From: Streptomyces rishiriensis | GTDB lineage: Bacteria; Actinomycetota; Actinomycetes; Streptomycetales; Streptomycetaceae | Reading direction: 5' to 3' | DNA length: 64,000 nucleotides | NCBI RefSeq assembly: GCF_030815485.1 | Contig: NZ_JAUSWV010000002.1 | Span: forward strand, 7,750,001 to 7,814,000 | Shown here: piece by piece, positions 23,520-32,630 of the stretch | How positions within the stretch are numbered: position 1 is the first letter of the stretch | Layout: the number at the start of each line of letters is the position of its first letter | Made by a program: the position numbers and the translations under genes | Notes under the pieces: model-generated | What the model saw: only the letters and a program-made list of their open reading frames with translations | The model's database searches: none | Told to the model about the DNA's origin: nothing

Positions 23520-24821
23520 TCAGCCCGCGACCTTCGTCTTGTCGGCGGTGCCGGAGTCCGGTGCCGCGGGCGGAGCCGGCGCCGCCGGGTCGTCCCGCCG
23601 GAACGGGCGCGTCAGCGCGCCGATGACCGAGAACCGTCCCTGGCTCTTGTTGTAGACGTCGAAGGCGACGGCGAGCAGGAGGACGAGCCCCTTGATGATC
23701 TGCACCATGTCGGATCCCACGCCCTCCAGTTGGAGGCCGTTGTTGAGCAGTGCCATGACCAGCCCGCCGACGATCGAGCCGCTGACGGTGCCCAGGCCGC
23801 CGGAGACCGCCGCGCCGCCGATGAACACGGCCGCGATGGCGTCCAGTTCCCAGCTCAGGCCGTCCTGCGGGCCGGAGGCCGAGGACCGGGCCACGAAGAT
23901 CATGCCGGCCAGCGCGGCCAGTATCGACATGTTCGTCATCACGAGGAAGTTGACCCGCTTGAGCTTCACACCGGACAGTTCGGCCGCTCGCGCGTTGCCG
24001 CCGACGGCGTAGATGTGCCGGCCGCCGATGGTGTTGCGGGTGTAGTGCGAGTAGGCGAGGACCAGAACGACCAGGATGATGCCGGAGATCGGCAGGCTGG
24101 TGCCGATCCGGCCGCCGGCGAAGCGCAGCGTCGCGAAGACGATCACGCCGAACATGACGGCCAGCCGGATGCCCGTGACCCACAGCGGTGCCAGGTCGGC
24201 CTCCATCTCGCGGCGGGTCCGGCGCGCCTGCCATTCACGCCACAGCACGCCCGCGCAGGCGGCCGCCCCGAGCAGCAGCGTCAGGTTGTTGTATCCGGTG
24301 TCCGGCCCGACCTCGGGCAGGAAGCCCGCGCCGATCTTGCGGAAGCCCTCGGGCACCGGAACCGTGTCGGCGTTGCCGATGTACTGGTTGCCGCCGCGGA
24401 ACAGCAGCATGCCGGCGAGGGTCACGATGAAGGCCGGCACGCCGATGTAGGCGACCCAGAAGCCCTGCCAGGCACCGATCGCCGCGCCGACGAGCAGGCC
24501 GAGCGCGATGCCCAGGGGCCACGGCAGGTCGTACTCCTGCATCGCCTTGGCGACGACGATGCCGGTGAACGCGGCCACGGAGCCGACCGACAGGTCGATG
24601 TGCCCCGCGACGATCACCATCAGCATCCCGATGGCCAGGATCAGGATGTAGGAGTACTGGCTGACGACCGCGATGAGATTGCCGGACGTGAGCGTCAGGC
24701 CGTCGGTCCAGATCTGGAACAGCAGGACGATCGCCACCAGGGTGGAGATCATGCCGAACTGTCGGGCGTTGGAGGTCGTGCCTCCGAAGAGGTTCTTCTG
24801 AAGGTCGGTTATTCGGCTCAT
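23520..24821 (-). CDS. mmsB: Sugar ABC transporter permease, MmsB/GguB-like
   Basis: A 433-residue membrane protein with about ten helices between residues 25 and 400. The conserved segments IVAGHIDLSVGSVAAFTGIVVA, GVPAFIVTLAGMLLFRG and GRHIYAVGGNARAAELSGVKLKRVNF are those of the BPD_transp_2 sugar permeases of the MmsB/GguB group, which are longer than RbsC because of an extra loop. The C-terminal Pro/Ala-rich tail is cytoplasmic. Its start overlaps the ATPase stop by four bases (ATGA). It works with the MmsA-like ATPase and ChvE-like receptor. Confidence 0.9.
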   Translation of the reverse strand: MSRITDLQKNLFGGTTSNARQFGMISTLVAIVLLFQIWTDGLTLTSGNLIAVVSQYSYILILAIGMLMVIVAGHIDLSVGSVAAFTGIVVAKAMQEYDLPWPLGIALGLLVGAAIGAWQGFWVAYIGVPAFIVTLAGMLLFRGGNQYIGNADTVPVPEGFRKIGAGFLPEVGPDTGYNNLTLLLGAAACAGVLWREWQARRTRREMEADLAPLWVTGIRLAVMFGVIVFATLRFAGGRIGTSLPISGIILVVLVLAYSHYTRNTIGGRHIYAVGGNARAAELSGVKLKRVNFLVMTNMSILAALAGMIFVARSSASGPQDGLSWELDAIAAVFIGGAAVSGGLGTVSGSIVGGLVMALLNNGLQLEGVGSDMVQIIKGLVLLLAVAFDVYNKSQGRFSVIGALTRPFRRDDPAAPAPPAAPDSGTADKTKVAG

Positions 24822-26368
24822 GGAGTGGGGCTCTTCTTGGTAGCGGTCATCTGCTTCATCAGGAGTTCCGGGTCGGCGTCGGCACGCGCCACATCGCCCG
24901 TGATGGTGCCCTCGAACACCGTGTAGATCCGGTCGCACAGGCCGATCAGCTCGGGCAGCTCGGAGGAGATGACGACGACCCCCTTGCCCTGGGCGACGAG
25001 CCGCTGGATGATCCCGTAGATCTCGAACTTGGCGCCCACGTCGATGCCGCGGGTCGGCTCGTCGAGGATCAGCAGGTCCGGGTCGGTGAACATCCACTTG
25101 GCCAGGACGACCTTCTGCTGGTTGCCGCCGGAGAGCTTGACGACACCCTCGTCGACGCTGGGCGTCTTGATCCGCAGGCTCCGGCGGTACTCCTCGGCGA
25201 CGCGGTGCTCGCGCACCGGGTCGATGACGCGACGCCGGGCGATCTTCGACAGCTTGGCGGCCACCATCGAGGTCTTGATGTCGTCCAGCAGGTTGAGGCC
25301 GATCGACTTGCGGTCCTCGCTGACGTAGGCCAGGCCGTGCCGGATGGCGTCCGACACCGTCTTCAGCCGGATCTCCTCGCCGTCCTTGAACACCCGCCCC
25401 GACAGCCAGGTGCCGTAGGAGCGGCCGAAGAGACTCATCGCGAGTTCGGTGCGTCCCGCGCCCATGAGCCCCGCGAAACCGACGATCTCCCCGCGGCGGA
25501 CGTGGAACGTCGAGCCCTTGCACACCATCCGCTCGTCCGAACTGGGATGGCGTACCGTCCAGTCGCGGACCTCGAAGAAGATCTCGCCGATGTCGGGTGT
25601 GCGGTCGGGGAAGCGGCTGTCGAGTTCACGGCCGACCATGCCCCGCACGATGCGGTCCTCGTTGACGCCGTCGGCCCGCACGTCGAGGCTCTCGATCGTG
25701 CGGCCGTCGCGCAGGATCGTGATGGTGTCGGCGACCGCCTCGATCTCGTTCAGCTTGTGCGAGATGATGATCGAGGTGATGCCCCGCTCACGGAAGCCGC
25801 GCAGCAGGTCGAGCAGATGCTGCGAGTCGTCCTCGTTGAGGGCCGCGGTGGGCTCGTCGAGGATCAGCAGCTTCACGTCCTTCGCGAACGCCTTGGCGAT
25901 TTCGACGAGTTGCTGCTTGCCGACGCCGATGTCCTTGATCAGGGTGTCCGGGTCCTCCCGGAGCCCGACCTGCTCCATCAGCTGCAGAGCCCGGCGCTGC
26001 GCCGTCTTCCAGTCGATGGCGCCGCGGCGGCGCGGTTCGTTCCCGAGGAACAGGTTCTCGGTGATCGACATACCGGGCACCAGGGCCAGTTCCTGATGGA
26101 TGATCGCGATACCGGCCTGCTCGCTGGCCCGGATGTCGTGGAACCGGACCTGCTCGCCGCGGTAGACGATCTCGCCGGTGTAGCTGCCGTGCGGGTGCAC
26201 CCCGCTGAGCACCTTCATGAGAGTGGACTTGCCGGCGCCGTTCTCGCCGCAGATCGCGTGGATCTCGCCCTCCCGCACGACGAGAGTGACGTCGGCGAGC
26301 GCGGTGACGCCGGGGAAGGTCTTGGTGATCGACCGCATCTCCAGCAGGGTCGGGGCGGTGGGCGTCAT
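24818..26368 (-). CDS. mmsA: Sugar ABC transporter double ATPase, MmsA/GguA-like
   Basis: A 516-residue ATPase with two ABC domains in one chain. The first has GENGAGKSTLMK and LLILDEPTAALNEDD; its signature loop reads VGKQQLVEIAKAF. The second has a degenerate Walker A (GLMGAGRTEL), signature LSGGNQQKVVLAKW and Walker B LILDEPTRGIDVG. This arrangement with one intact and one degenerate site is standard for monosaccharide importers. It is the first gene of the mmsA-mmsB-chvE operon, transcribed divergently from a ROK regulator 213 bases away. Confidence 0.92.
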   Translation of the reverse strand: MTPTAPTLLEMRSITKTFPGVTALADVTLVVREGEIHAICGENGAGKSTLMKVLSGVHPHGSYTGEIVYRGEQVRFHDIRASEQAGIAIIHQELALVPGMSITENLFLGNEPRRRGAIDWKTAQRRALQLMEQVGLREDPDTLIKDIGVGKQQLVEIAKAFAKDVKLLILDEPTAALNEDDSQHLLDLLRGFRERGITSIIISHKLNEIEAVADTITILRDGRTIESLDVRADGVNEDRIVRGMVGRELDSRFPDRTPDIGEIFFEVRDWTVRHPSSDERMVCKGSTFHVRRGEIVGFAGLMGAGRTELAMSLFGRSYGTWLSGRVFKDGEEIRLKTVSDAIRHGLAYVSEDRKSIGLNLLDDIKTSMVAAKLSKIARRRVIDPVREHRVAEEYRRSLRIKTPSVDEGVVKLSGGNQQKVVLAKWMFTDPDLLILDEPTRGIDVGAKFEIYGIIQRLVAQGKGVVVISSELPELIGLCDRIYTVFEGTITGDVARADADPELLMKQMTATKKSPTP

Positions 26369-26506
26369 GAGCGGTGCTCCCCACCGCCGGGGACGCGCCG
26401 ATGCGTGCCCGGGTACGCGGGCCTGCGGCATTGCATGGACATCAACTTGCCTCCGATGGCACTGCCCTGTGCCTTCGTGTCCGAGATTTCGTCTGCGGGT
26501 CCGGAC

Positions 26507-26532
26507 ACTAAATCCATTTGTTTTACTAAGTC
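26507..26532. promoter_or_regulatory. Candidate ROK regulator sites in the divergent promoter
   Basis: Direct repeats ACTAAATC (26507-26514) and ACTAAGTC (26525-26532) are spaced 18 bases apart in an AT-rich patch between the sugar transporter and ROK genes. The spacing puts both on one DNA face to within about two helical turns. ROK repressors bind AT-rich operators of this sort; binding is inferred. Confidence 0.5.
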
Positions 26533-26581
26533 AATGGGCTGCGAGGGATAGGTTGTAGGGGGAAACGAGAGAGGACCGTGC

Positions 26582-27847
26582 GTGCGGCAGGCAGGAACGA
26601 ACCTTCCCAAGGTCGGGCGATACAACCGGGCCGTCGTCCTGGACCAGATCCAGCTCGCCGACGGCATCAGCCGGGTCGAGATCGCCCAGCACACGGGCCT
26701 CACCCCGCAGACGGTCTCCGGCATCGTGCGGCGGCTGCTCGACGAGGGCATCGTGCGCGAGGACGGCGCGAGCAGGGTGTCCAGCGGCGGGAAGCCCCGC
26801 ACCACCCTGCGGATCAACGCCGAGGCGGGCAACGCCGTCGGCCTCCACTTCGATCCCGTGGAGCTCAGCTGCACCGTGGTCGACCTGCTCGGCCGGCCGT
26901 TGGTCGTCAAGAAGCGCCCCACGGACCCCGCCACCGACCCGGCCCAGGTCGTCAAGGACATGGCGGAACTGGTCGCCGACGTGCTGGCCGAGACGGGGGT
27001 CGCCCGCGGCAAGGTCCTCGGACTGGGGCTCGCCACCCCCGGTCCGATCGACCTCGAGGCGGGCGCGATCGTCGGCGCGCCCCAGCTCGCCCGCTGGACG
27101 CGGGTGCCGGTGCAGCACATGCTGAGCGAGGCGACCGGCCTGCCGGTGACCCTGGACAACGACGCCACCGCCGCCGCGGTCGGCGAACGCTGGTCGGGCA
27201 AGGGCAAGGGCGTGGCGGACTTCGCGTACTTCTTCTTCGGCACCGGCATCGGCGGCGGCCTCATCCTCAACCACCAGGTGTACCGGGGCGGTTCACTCAA
27301 CGCGGGCGAGTTCGGACACTCCTCGGTGCTGCCCGAGGGACCGGAGTGCTACTGCGGCAACCGGGGGTGCCTGGAGCGGCTCGTGAACCCCACGGCGATC
27401 GTCGCCGAGGTGCACCGCAGGCTTGCCGCAGAACCGCATCCGGACAGTGCGCTGGCCCGGGTGTTCGCCGAGGATCCCGAGGCGGTCGACCACGCCGCCA
27501 TCGGGGTGGCCGCGGCGGCCGGCGACCCGGTCGCGGCGGCGGTCATCGACGAGACCGCGGAGCACGTCGCCTCGGTCGCGGTCGACATCGCCAACTTCCT
27601 CGACGTGGACCTGATCGTCCTCGGCGGCCACGGCATCCAGCACGTCGAGTCCCGGTACGTCGAGGTCGTCGCCGCCGCGCTGGCCGCACGGCCGTTGTCC
27701 CGTCATGTCCGGGTCGTCGAGGTCGAGGCGTCCTGGCTCGGCACGGACGCGGCGGTGGTGGGCAGCGCGGCACTCGTCCTGCACGCCACGTACTCCCCGC
27801 GACTGTCGGCCCTGCTGGGCACGGAGGCGGCCTCCGGCGGGATGTGA
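26582..27847 (+). CDS. ROK family transcriptional regulator
   Basis: A 421-residue regulator. Residues about 14-75 form a winged helix (RVEIAQHTGLTPQTVSGIVRRLLDEGIVRE). Residues about 85-390 are a ROK sugar-kinase-like domain: the zinc motif ECYCGNRGCLERL, the EFGHS histidine region and the phosphate-binding GTGIGGGLI are intact. ROK repressors respond to sugars or sugar phosphates. It is divergent from the mmsA-mmsB-chvE operon and probably controls it. GTG 26582 follows AGAGAGGACC; GTG 26578 in another frame is not used. Confidence 0.9.
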   Translation: MRQAGTNLPKVGRYNRAVVLDQIQLADGISRVEIAQHTGLTPQTVSGIVRRLLDEGIVREDGASRVSSGGKPRTTLRINAEAGNAVGLHFDPVELSCTVVDLLGRPLVVKKRPTDPATDPAQVVKDMAELVADVLAETGVARGKVLGLGLATPGPIDLEAGAIVGAPQLARWTRVPVQHMLSEATGLPVTLDNDATAAAVGERWSGKGKGVADFAYFFFGTGIGGGLILNHQVYRGGSLNAGEFGHSSVLPEGPECYCGNRGCLERLVNPTAIVAEVHRRLAAEPHPDSALARVFAEDPEAVDHAAIGVAAAAGDPVAAAVIDETAEHVASVAVDIANFLDVDLIVLGGHGIQHVESRYVEVVAAALAARPLSRHVRVVEVEASWLGTDAAVVGSAALVLHATYSPRLSALLGTEAASGGM

Positions 27848-28083
27848 CGGGCGGGCGCACTCCCGTCGCCAGGCCCGTCCGGGAGCCGGAGCCTTGGGCT
27901 GCGGCTCGCCGCACGCCGCGGATCCGTGTCCTGGTCACGCACCGCGGCGGCGGTCCTGGACGCGCGTGAAGCGGCCGGCCGCTCGCGCCCGGAGCGGCTC
28001 GGTGGGCAGGCACACGGGGCGCGGGAATCTCCGTTGCCGGCAGGGGCGGCCACCCGCGATCCTGACGCCATGAGGTACTCCCC

Positions 28084-28770
28084 GTGCAGCTGAGGCTGCG
28101 CCAGTTCAGACCCCGGACCGGGCCGCACGAACACCGGGTCGTCCAGCCCCGCCGCCCCCTCCGCCACACCTCGCTGAGCGCCCCCCGGCCCATCGGCCTG
28201 CTGCTCGGCGACCACGACGGACTGAACCGGCTCGCGGGCCTGTTCTCCTTCGCCGCCTACTCGCGGCACACGATCGTCCACGTCCCGCTGCGCGACGGCC
28301 TTCCGCCCGACGAGGGCATCGGCGAGCGGGTCGACCTGGTCCTGGTCCACCACACACTCGGCCTGCGCCCCAGCAAGTGGCCCGGGCTGCGGCGCAAGCT
28401 GGTGAACGGCACCCCGCTGACCGTCGGCACCGACGAGGCGCGCACCGCCCGGGACGCCGCATCCTGGCGGGAGCGCTGCCGGCGGGCCGACTTCCGGGAC
28501 GAGCTGCGGCACGCCACGCACGCGGGCACGTTCTTCCTGTTCGGCAGCAGGGAGGTCTTCGCCGAGACGGCCACGGACCTCGCCGCGGCGGCGGGCTGGG
28601 GCCCGCGTCAGAAGGGGGTCGCGAAAGGCCGCTCGGCGCTGATGACGGCGCTCCCGGCACTGGTCCAGCCACCCGGCGGCGGGCACCCCCTGGAAGTGAT
28701 GATCAGCTTCAAGCCGTATCCGCCGTACGCCCACTTCAAGCGGCCGGGACGCCGAGTTGCCCGTCGGTGA
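28084..28770 (+). CDS. Conserved hypothetical protein
   Basis: A 228-residue soluble protein I cannot place in a named family. It has a basic N-terminal 35 residues, a central part with DGLNRLAGLFSFAAYSRHTIVHVPLRDG and DLVLVHHTLGLRPSKWPGLRRKLVNG, and the C-terminal FKPYPPYAHFKRPGRRVARR. The His and Asp clusters are not enough to assign a reaction. Third-position G/C bias is normal throughout, supporting a real gene. GTG start with GAGG nine bases upstream. It lies between the ROK and IclR regulators with no tight coupling to either. Confidence 0.65.
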   Translation: MQLRLRQFRPRTGPHEHRVVQPRRPLRHTSLSAPRPIGLLLGDHDGLNRLAGLFSFAAYSRHTIVHVPLRDGLPPDEGIGERVDLVLVHHTLGLRPSKWPGLRRKLVNGTPLTVGTDEARTARDAASWRERCRRADFRDELRHATHAGTFFLFGSREVFAETATDLAAAAGWGPRQKGVAKGRSALMTALPALVQPPGGGHPLEVMISFKPYPPYAHFKRPGRRVARR

Positions 28771-28900
28771 TCCGCACGACCCACGCGCCGGCCCACCCGC
28801 CCGGGTCCGCCGTCGGCCGACTCTCCCGCGTCCCGCGTCCGGCAGGCTCCCCGGGGCCGCGCGCCTTGCCCGGGACCGGTGTCGGGCGCACGCTGGTCCC

Positions 28901-29659
28901 ATGGGTGTGCGGGACGGTCCCACGCTCATCACCTCCGTGCAGCGGGCCTTCCGTCTGCTGGAGGCGGCGAGCGCTCACGAGAACGGCGCGCCGGCGAAGC
29001 AACTGGCACGCGAGACGGGCCTGCCCCTGGCCACCGCCTACCACCTGCTGCGGACCCTCGTCCACGACGGCTACCTGCGAAAACTGCCGGACGGCGGGTT
29101 CGTCATGGGGGACCGGCTGCAGACCCTGCACACCGCCGGCCACGGGCAGGCGCTGCTCAACCGGATCCGGCCCGCCCTCGCCGCGCTGCGGGACGAACTC
29201 GCGACCGCCGCCTACCTCACCTTCTACGAGGACGGGGAGATCCGGGTCGCCGAGATCGTCGACGGCCCCCGGGCGCCCCGCGTGGACCTCTGGGTCGGAT
29301 TCGAGGACGCGGGACACGCCACCGCGCTCGGCAAGTCGGTACTGCGGGAACTGGACGAGGAAGCCCGCAAGGACTACCTCTCCCGCCATCACCTCGCCGA
29401 CCTCACGCCGAGGACCATCACCAGCGCCCCCGAACTGCTGCGGCAACTGGACTCCTCGCCGGTGGCCCCGGCCGTCACCGACCTGGAGGAGTACGCCCTC
29501 GGCACGGTCTGTGTCGCCGTGCCCGTCTGGAGCGGCGACACCCTCGGCTCGCTCGGCGTCTCGCTGCCGGTCGACCGGCTGTCGCGGCTGGAGCGGGTGC
29601 GGGAGCGGCTGCTCCCGACCGCGAGCCGCGTGACCAGGGGACTTTCCCTGACGATGTGA
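28901..29659 (+). CDS. IclR family transcriptional regulator
   Basis: A 252-residue regulator of normal IclR length. The N-terminal winged helix (TSVQRAFRLLEAASAHENGAPAKQLARETGLPLATAYHLLRTL, about residues 10-52) is followed by the effector-binding domain with HATALGKSVLRELDEE and TDLEEYALGTVCVAVPVW. IclR proteins bind small acids or aromatic compounds and usually act on nearby genes. ATG 28901 was chosen because homologues begin close to the helix-turn-helix. A TTTCA-n5-TGAAA dyad starts four bases beyond its stop and may be its target. Confidence 0.9.
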   Translation: MGVRDGPTLITSVQRAFRLLEAASAHENGAPAKQLARETGLPLATAYHLLRTLVHDGYLRKLPDGGFVMGDRLQTLHTAGHGQALLNRIRPALAALRDELATAAYLTFYEDGEIRVAEIVDGPRAPRVDLWVGFEDAGHATALGKSVLRELDEEARKDYLSRHHLADLTPRTITSAPELLRQLDSSPVAPAVTDLEEYALGTVCVAVPVWSGDTLGSLGVSLPVDRLSRLERVRERLLPTASRVTRGLSLTM

Positions 29660-29662
29660 TCG

Positions 29663-29677
29663 TTTCACTATCTGAAA
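29663..29677. promoter_or_regulatory. Dyad TTTCA-n5-TGAAA upstream of a phosphatase gene
   Basis: A perfect five-base inverted repeat (TTTCACTATCTGAAA) inside an AT-rich patch between the IclR gene and the SpoIIE-type phosphatase gene. This resembles IclR-type operators. A second imperfect dyad containing TCTAGA follows near 29708-29727. Confidence 0.45.
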
Positions 29678-29777
29678 AGCTGATCCTTGTGAGCGGTGGG
29701 GCGATCCCGTTCTCTAGAGGAAACGGACATTTCCGAAGTGCCCCGGCGCACCCACAGGTGAGGACTGCGGACGAAGC

Positions 29778-30935
29778 ATGAGTCATGCGCGCAACCATGG
29801 CGGCGACCACTTCCCGACACGGCTGTTCCGATCGTTCAGGCACCGGGTGGTGGGTCCTCTGCTGCCGGTCCTGATCCTTCTCGTCATCATGCTCGTCGGT
29901 CTCTTCGGCGAGGCGGGGATGATCTGGCTGCCTCTGCTGGCGGCGGGGCCCGCGCTGGCCGCCACCACGAACGGCCCCCGCGGCGTCTTCTGCGTCGGCC
30001 TCCTCGCCGCGGTGGTCGGCACCACGCTCGGCGCCCGGGTGGGTGCTCCCGGCCGCGAGGTGGCGGCCGTCCTGGCCGCCCTGGTGGCCGTCACCCTGGC
30101 CAGTGCCCTGGCCAGCGCGCTGCGCGGACGCCGCGAGCGGGTCCTCGCGGACGTCCGGTCGGTGGCCGAGGCCGCCCAGCACGCGCTGCTCAGGCCGGTC
30201 CGGGCGACCGTCGGTCCCTTCGAGGTCGCCGTCCGTTACAGCGCCGCGGCCGCGGAGGCCAGGATCGGCGGCGATCTCTACGCGCTGGTGCCCACGCCCT
30301 TCGGCGTACGGCTGATCGTCGGTGATGTGCGAGGCAAGGGGCTGCCCGCCGTCGGGACCGCCGCACTCGTCCTGGGTGTCTTCCGGGAGGCCGCCTACGA
30401 CGAACCCGATCTCCTCGCCGTCGTCGACCGGATCGAGCGGAGCCTCGCGCGCAACCTCGGTACGGACGACTTCGTCACCGCCGTGGTCGCCGGATACCCG
30501 CGCCCGGGCGAGCTGGAGGTGGTGAACTGCGGACACGCGCCGCCGCTGCTGGTGAGCGACTCCCGAAGCGTCACGGCGGTGGAGCCCACGCACCCCGCGC
30601 CGCCTCTCGGGCTGCGCGCCCTCACCGACCAGACGCCGAGCCTTCAGGTACTGCCCTTCGCCGACGGGGACCAACTGCTGCTCTACACGGACGGGGTCGT
30701 CGAAGCCCGGGACGGTCACCGCGAGTTCTACCCGCTCGTCGAGGGCCTCTCACGCCACCTCTGCGACGAGCCGGAGCGCACGGTGGACGCGATCCACGAG
30801 GAACTGCTGGCACACGTCGGCGGTCGGCTCCACGACGACGCGGCCCTGCTCCTGATCCGCAAGCCGGTCGCCGCCGCGCCCTCGGTCCCCCAACAGGCTG
30901 GCCCGGAGGAACTGTTGGGTGACCAGGCGGCATGA
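29778..30935 (+). CDS. Membrane-anchored SpoIIE-type PP2C phosphatase
   Basis: A 385-residue protein. Three or four hydrophobic helices lie in residues 24-115 (VVGPLLPVLILLVIMLVGLF, MIWLPLLAAGPALAA, VFCVGLLAAVVGTTLG, VAAVLAALVAVTLASALAS). The PP2C domain follows from about 130 to 365, with GGDLYALVP, GDVRGKGLPAVG, LLYTDGVVEARDG and HDDAALLLI. The second aspartate usually found in GGDxxD is Ala here, a substitution also common in this actinomycete subgroup. It likely dephosphorylates an anti-anti-sigma partner at the membrane. The start is 12 bases after GGTGAGGA. Confidence 0.9.
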   Translation: MSHARNHGGDHFPTRLFRSFRHRVVGPLLPVLILLVIMLVGLFGEAGMIWLPLLAAGPALAATTNGPRGVFCVGLLAAVVGTTLGARVGAPGREVAAVLAALVAVTLASALASALRGRRERVLADVRSVAEAAQHALLRPVRATVGPFEVAVRYSAAAAEARIGGDLYALVPTPFGVRLIVGDVRGKGLPAVGTAALVLGVFREAAYDEPDLLAVVDRIERSLARNLGTDDFVTAVVAGYPRPGELEVVNCGHAPPLLVSDSRSVTAVEPTHPAPPLGLRALTDQTPSLQVLPFADGDQLLLYTDGVVEARDGHREFYPLVEGLSRHLCDEPERTVDAIHEELLAHVGGRLHDDAALLLIRKPVAAAPSVPQQAGPEELLGDQAA

Positions 30936-31362
30936 CGGCCGCATCCGCGGGGGGTGCCGAACCCGATGCCGGGCGACCTTCCGACAGGGGACTGCCGCGT
31001 ACCGGTAACAGCTGTTGCCGTCGGCGTCCGGCGAAGACAGGGTCGGGCGCGCGCGTCGAGGACGAGCACGCGGGGAGCCGGTCAAGGCCCGGGCCAAGGA
31101 CCGTGGCCCTGCCGCTCGGTGAGTACATCGCCGCCCCGGTCCTGGTGCGGGATCCCGGCTGCCCGTCCGAGGGATCGGCGCGCTGCTGCGCGACCCGCCG
31201 CGAGCGGCCTGGATCGGGCCTCGGGGACTTCACCGAACGTGCACACAACTGCACACGCCTCCACCTGAACTTAAAAGTTCAAGCGCTACGCTCGTCGGCA
31301 GTTCGAGCGGCCGAGCAGCCCCACGGCGCGCCGCTCGCTTCCCCCATCCTCAGGAGACGCGC
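30936..31362. other. 427-base gap before a flavoprotein gene
   Basis: No convincing gene. A frame of 149 codons starting at 30932 is open but has Cys/Arg-rich composition unlike its neighbours and no homology I recognise. The last 120 bases are AT-richer and hold the perfect dyad described separately, so this is a promoter region. Confidence 0.5.
31266..31281. promoter_or_regulatory. Perfect dyad TGAACTT-AA-AAGTTCA
   Basis: Seven-base arms around AA, 82 bases upstream of the flavoprotein start. Dyads of this type are typical of MarR or TetR family operators. No such regulator is encoded nearby, so the regulator would act from elsewhere. Confidence 0.6.
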
Positions 31363-32469
31363 GTGCGCGACGGCGACATAGTGGTGATCGGCGGAGGCTA
31401 CGCGGGCGTCCGGCTGGCGAAACGACTCGACACGACGGCCCGGGTCACCCTGGTGGACCGCAAAGAGGTGTTCTTCCACCGCATCGCCTCGCTCCGGGCC
31501 GGCGTGCGCCCGGAGTGGTCGGTCACCCCTTTCATCCCGTACGACCGGCTGCTGCGCGACGGCCGGGTGGTCGTCGGCAAGGCGGTCGGCATCGACACCG
31601 ACGGCCGGCAGGTCGTGCTGGCGACGGGCGAACGGCTTCCCTATGACGTCGTCGTGATCGCCACCGGCGCCGACTACCCCGAACCGGCCCGCTTCACCGG
31701 CACCACCACCGAGGAGACGATCACGTCCCTCGCAGGCCACCAGCGCAAGGTCGCCGCCGCCGAACACGTCCTCGTCGTCGGCGGTGGGCCCTCCGGCGTC
31801 GAGCTCAGCGCCGAGATACGCCTGGCCCGACCGGACGCCCGGGTCACACTCGCCCACGCCGGGAGGGCGCTGCTCGACTACTCCGGCAGCGAGCGGGCCG
31901 GGCGCCGAGCCCTCGCCTGGCTGGAATCCCACGACGTGGAGGTGCGCCTCGACTCGTTCATGTCCCCCGGCAACGACTTCGGCACCTACCGCGACGCGCG
32001 CGGCCACGTCATCGACGCGGACCTCTCCTTCTGGGCGACGGGGACCACGCCCAACACGCTCTGGCTGCGGCTGGCCGGACACGGCGACTGGCTGAACGCG
32101 GCCGGACACATCAAGGTCGACCGCAGGCTCAGGGTCGAGGGGCGCCCGGACGTGTTCGCGGTCGGTGACGTGAACGACGCCACCGAACAGAAGATCACCC
32201 CGGCCGCGCTGGCGCAGGCCGACCTCGCCGCGCACAACATCCGCGTCCACCTGAGGAGTTCCGGCAGGCACCGCAAGGAGCCCCGCCTCTACCGGCCGGT
32301 CCGGCGCACCCCGCTGATCGTGCCCTTCGGTGCCGCCGACGGGTTGACCGTGCTGCCCGTGCCGGGCGGCGAGAGCGCCGTACTGGGCAGCCGCACCTCG
32401 GTGCTGGCCAAGGCCAAGACGCTCATGACCCCCTACATGAGACGCCAACTCGGCTACAGCGCCGGCTGA
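31363..32469 (+). CDS. FAD-dependent oxidoreductase, NDH-2 / FSP1 (AIF)-like
   Basis: A 368-residue flavoprotein with two Rossmann dinucleotide sites: IVVIGGGYAGVRLAKRLD at 6-23 for FAD and VLVVGGGPSGVELSAEI at about 138-154 for NAD(P)H. VFAVGDVND near residue 265 closes the FAD site. The length and layout match FSP1/AIFM2-like quinone reductases and type II NADH dehydrogenases. The C-terminus (KAKTLMTPYMRRQLGYSA) is short and could contact the membrane. It probably passes electrons from NAD(P)H to a quinone or similar acceptor. It is a single-gene unit ending at a terminator. Confidence 0.88.
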   Translation: MRDGDIVVIGGGYAGVRLAKRLDTTARVTLVDRKEVFFHRIASLRAGVRPEWSVTPFIPYDRLLRDGRVVVGKAVGIDTDGRQVVLATGERLPYDVVVIATGADYPEPARFTGTTTEETITSLAGHQRKVAAAEHVLVVGGGPSGVELSAEIRLARPDARVTLAHAGRALLDYSGSERAGRRALAWLESHDVEVRLDSFMSPGNDFGTYRDARGHVIDADLSFWATGTTPNTLWLRLAGHGDWLNAAGHIKVDRRLRVEGRPDVFAVGDVNDATEQKITPAALAQADLAAHNIRVHLRSSGRHRKEPRLYRPVRRTPLIVPFGAADGLTVLPVPGGESAVLGSRTSVLAKAKTLMTPYMRRQLGYSAG

Positions 32470-32549
32470 ACCACCTGCCGCGGGCCACGGCGGCCGTCGG
32501 CCGTCGATCGACCGGGTCGGCTCGCCGAGCCGAGCTGTCTTCGGCTCTC

Positions 32550-32571
32550 GCGGGCGGGGTGAACCGCCCGC
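32550..32571. terminator. Terminator between convergent genes
   Basis: Eight-base arms GCGGGCGG and CCGCCCGC around a six-base loop, lying between the flavoprotein stop and the end of the LacI-family gene, which are transcribed towards each other. Confidence 0.75.
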
Positions 32572-32630
32572 AGGTCGACCCCCATCGGTGATCCGCCGAA
32601 CGCCCTCGTGCCTGCCGGTACCCGGCGTTC

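Noticed and set aside
30932..31381. Frame starting in the stop region of the phosphatase gene
   Set aside because: Product is Arg/Cys/Pro-rich, runs through an AT-rich promoter and overlaps the flavoprotein start.
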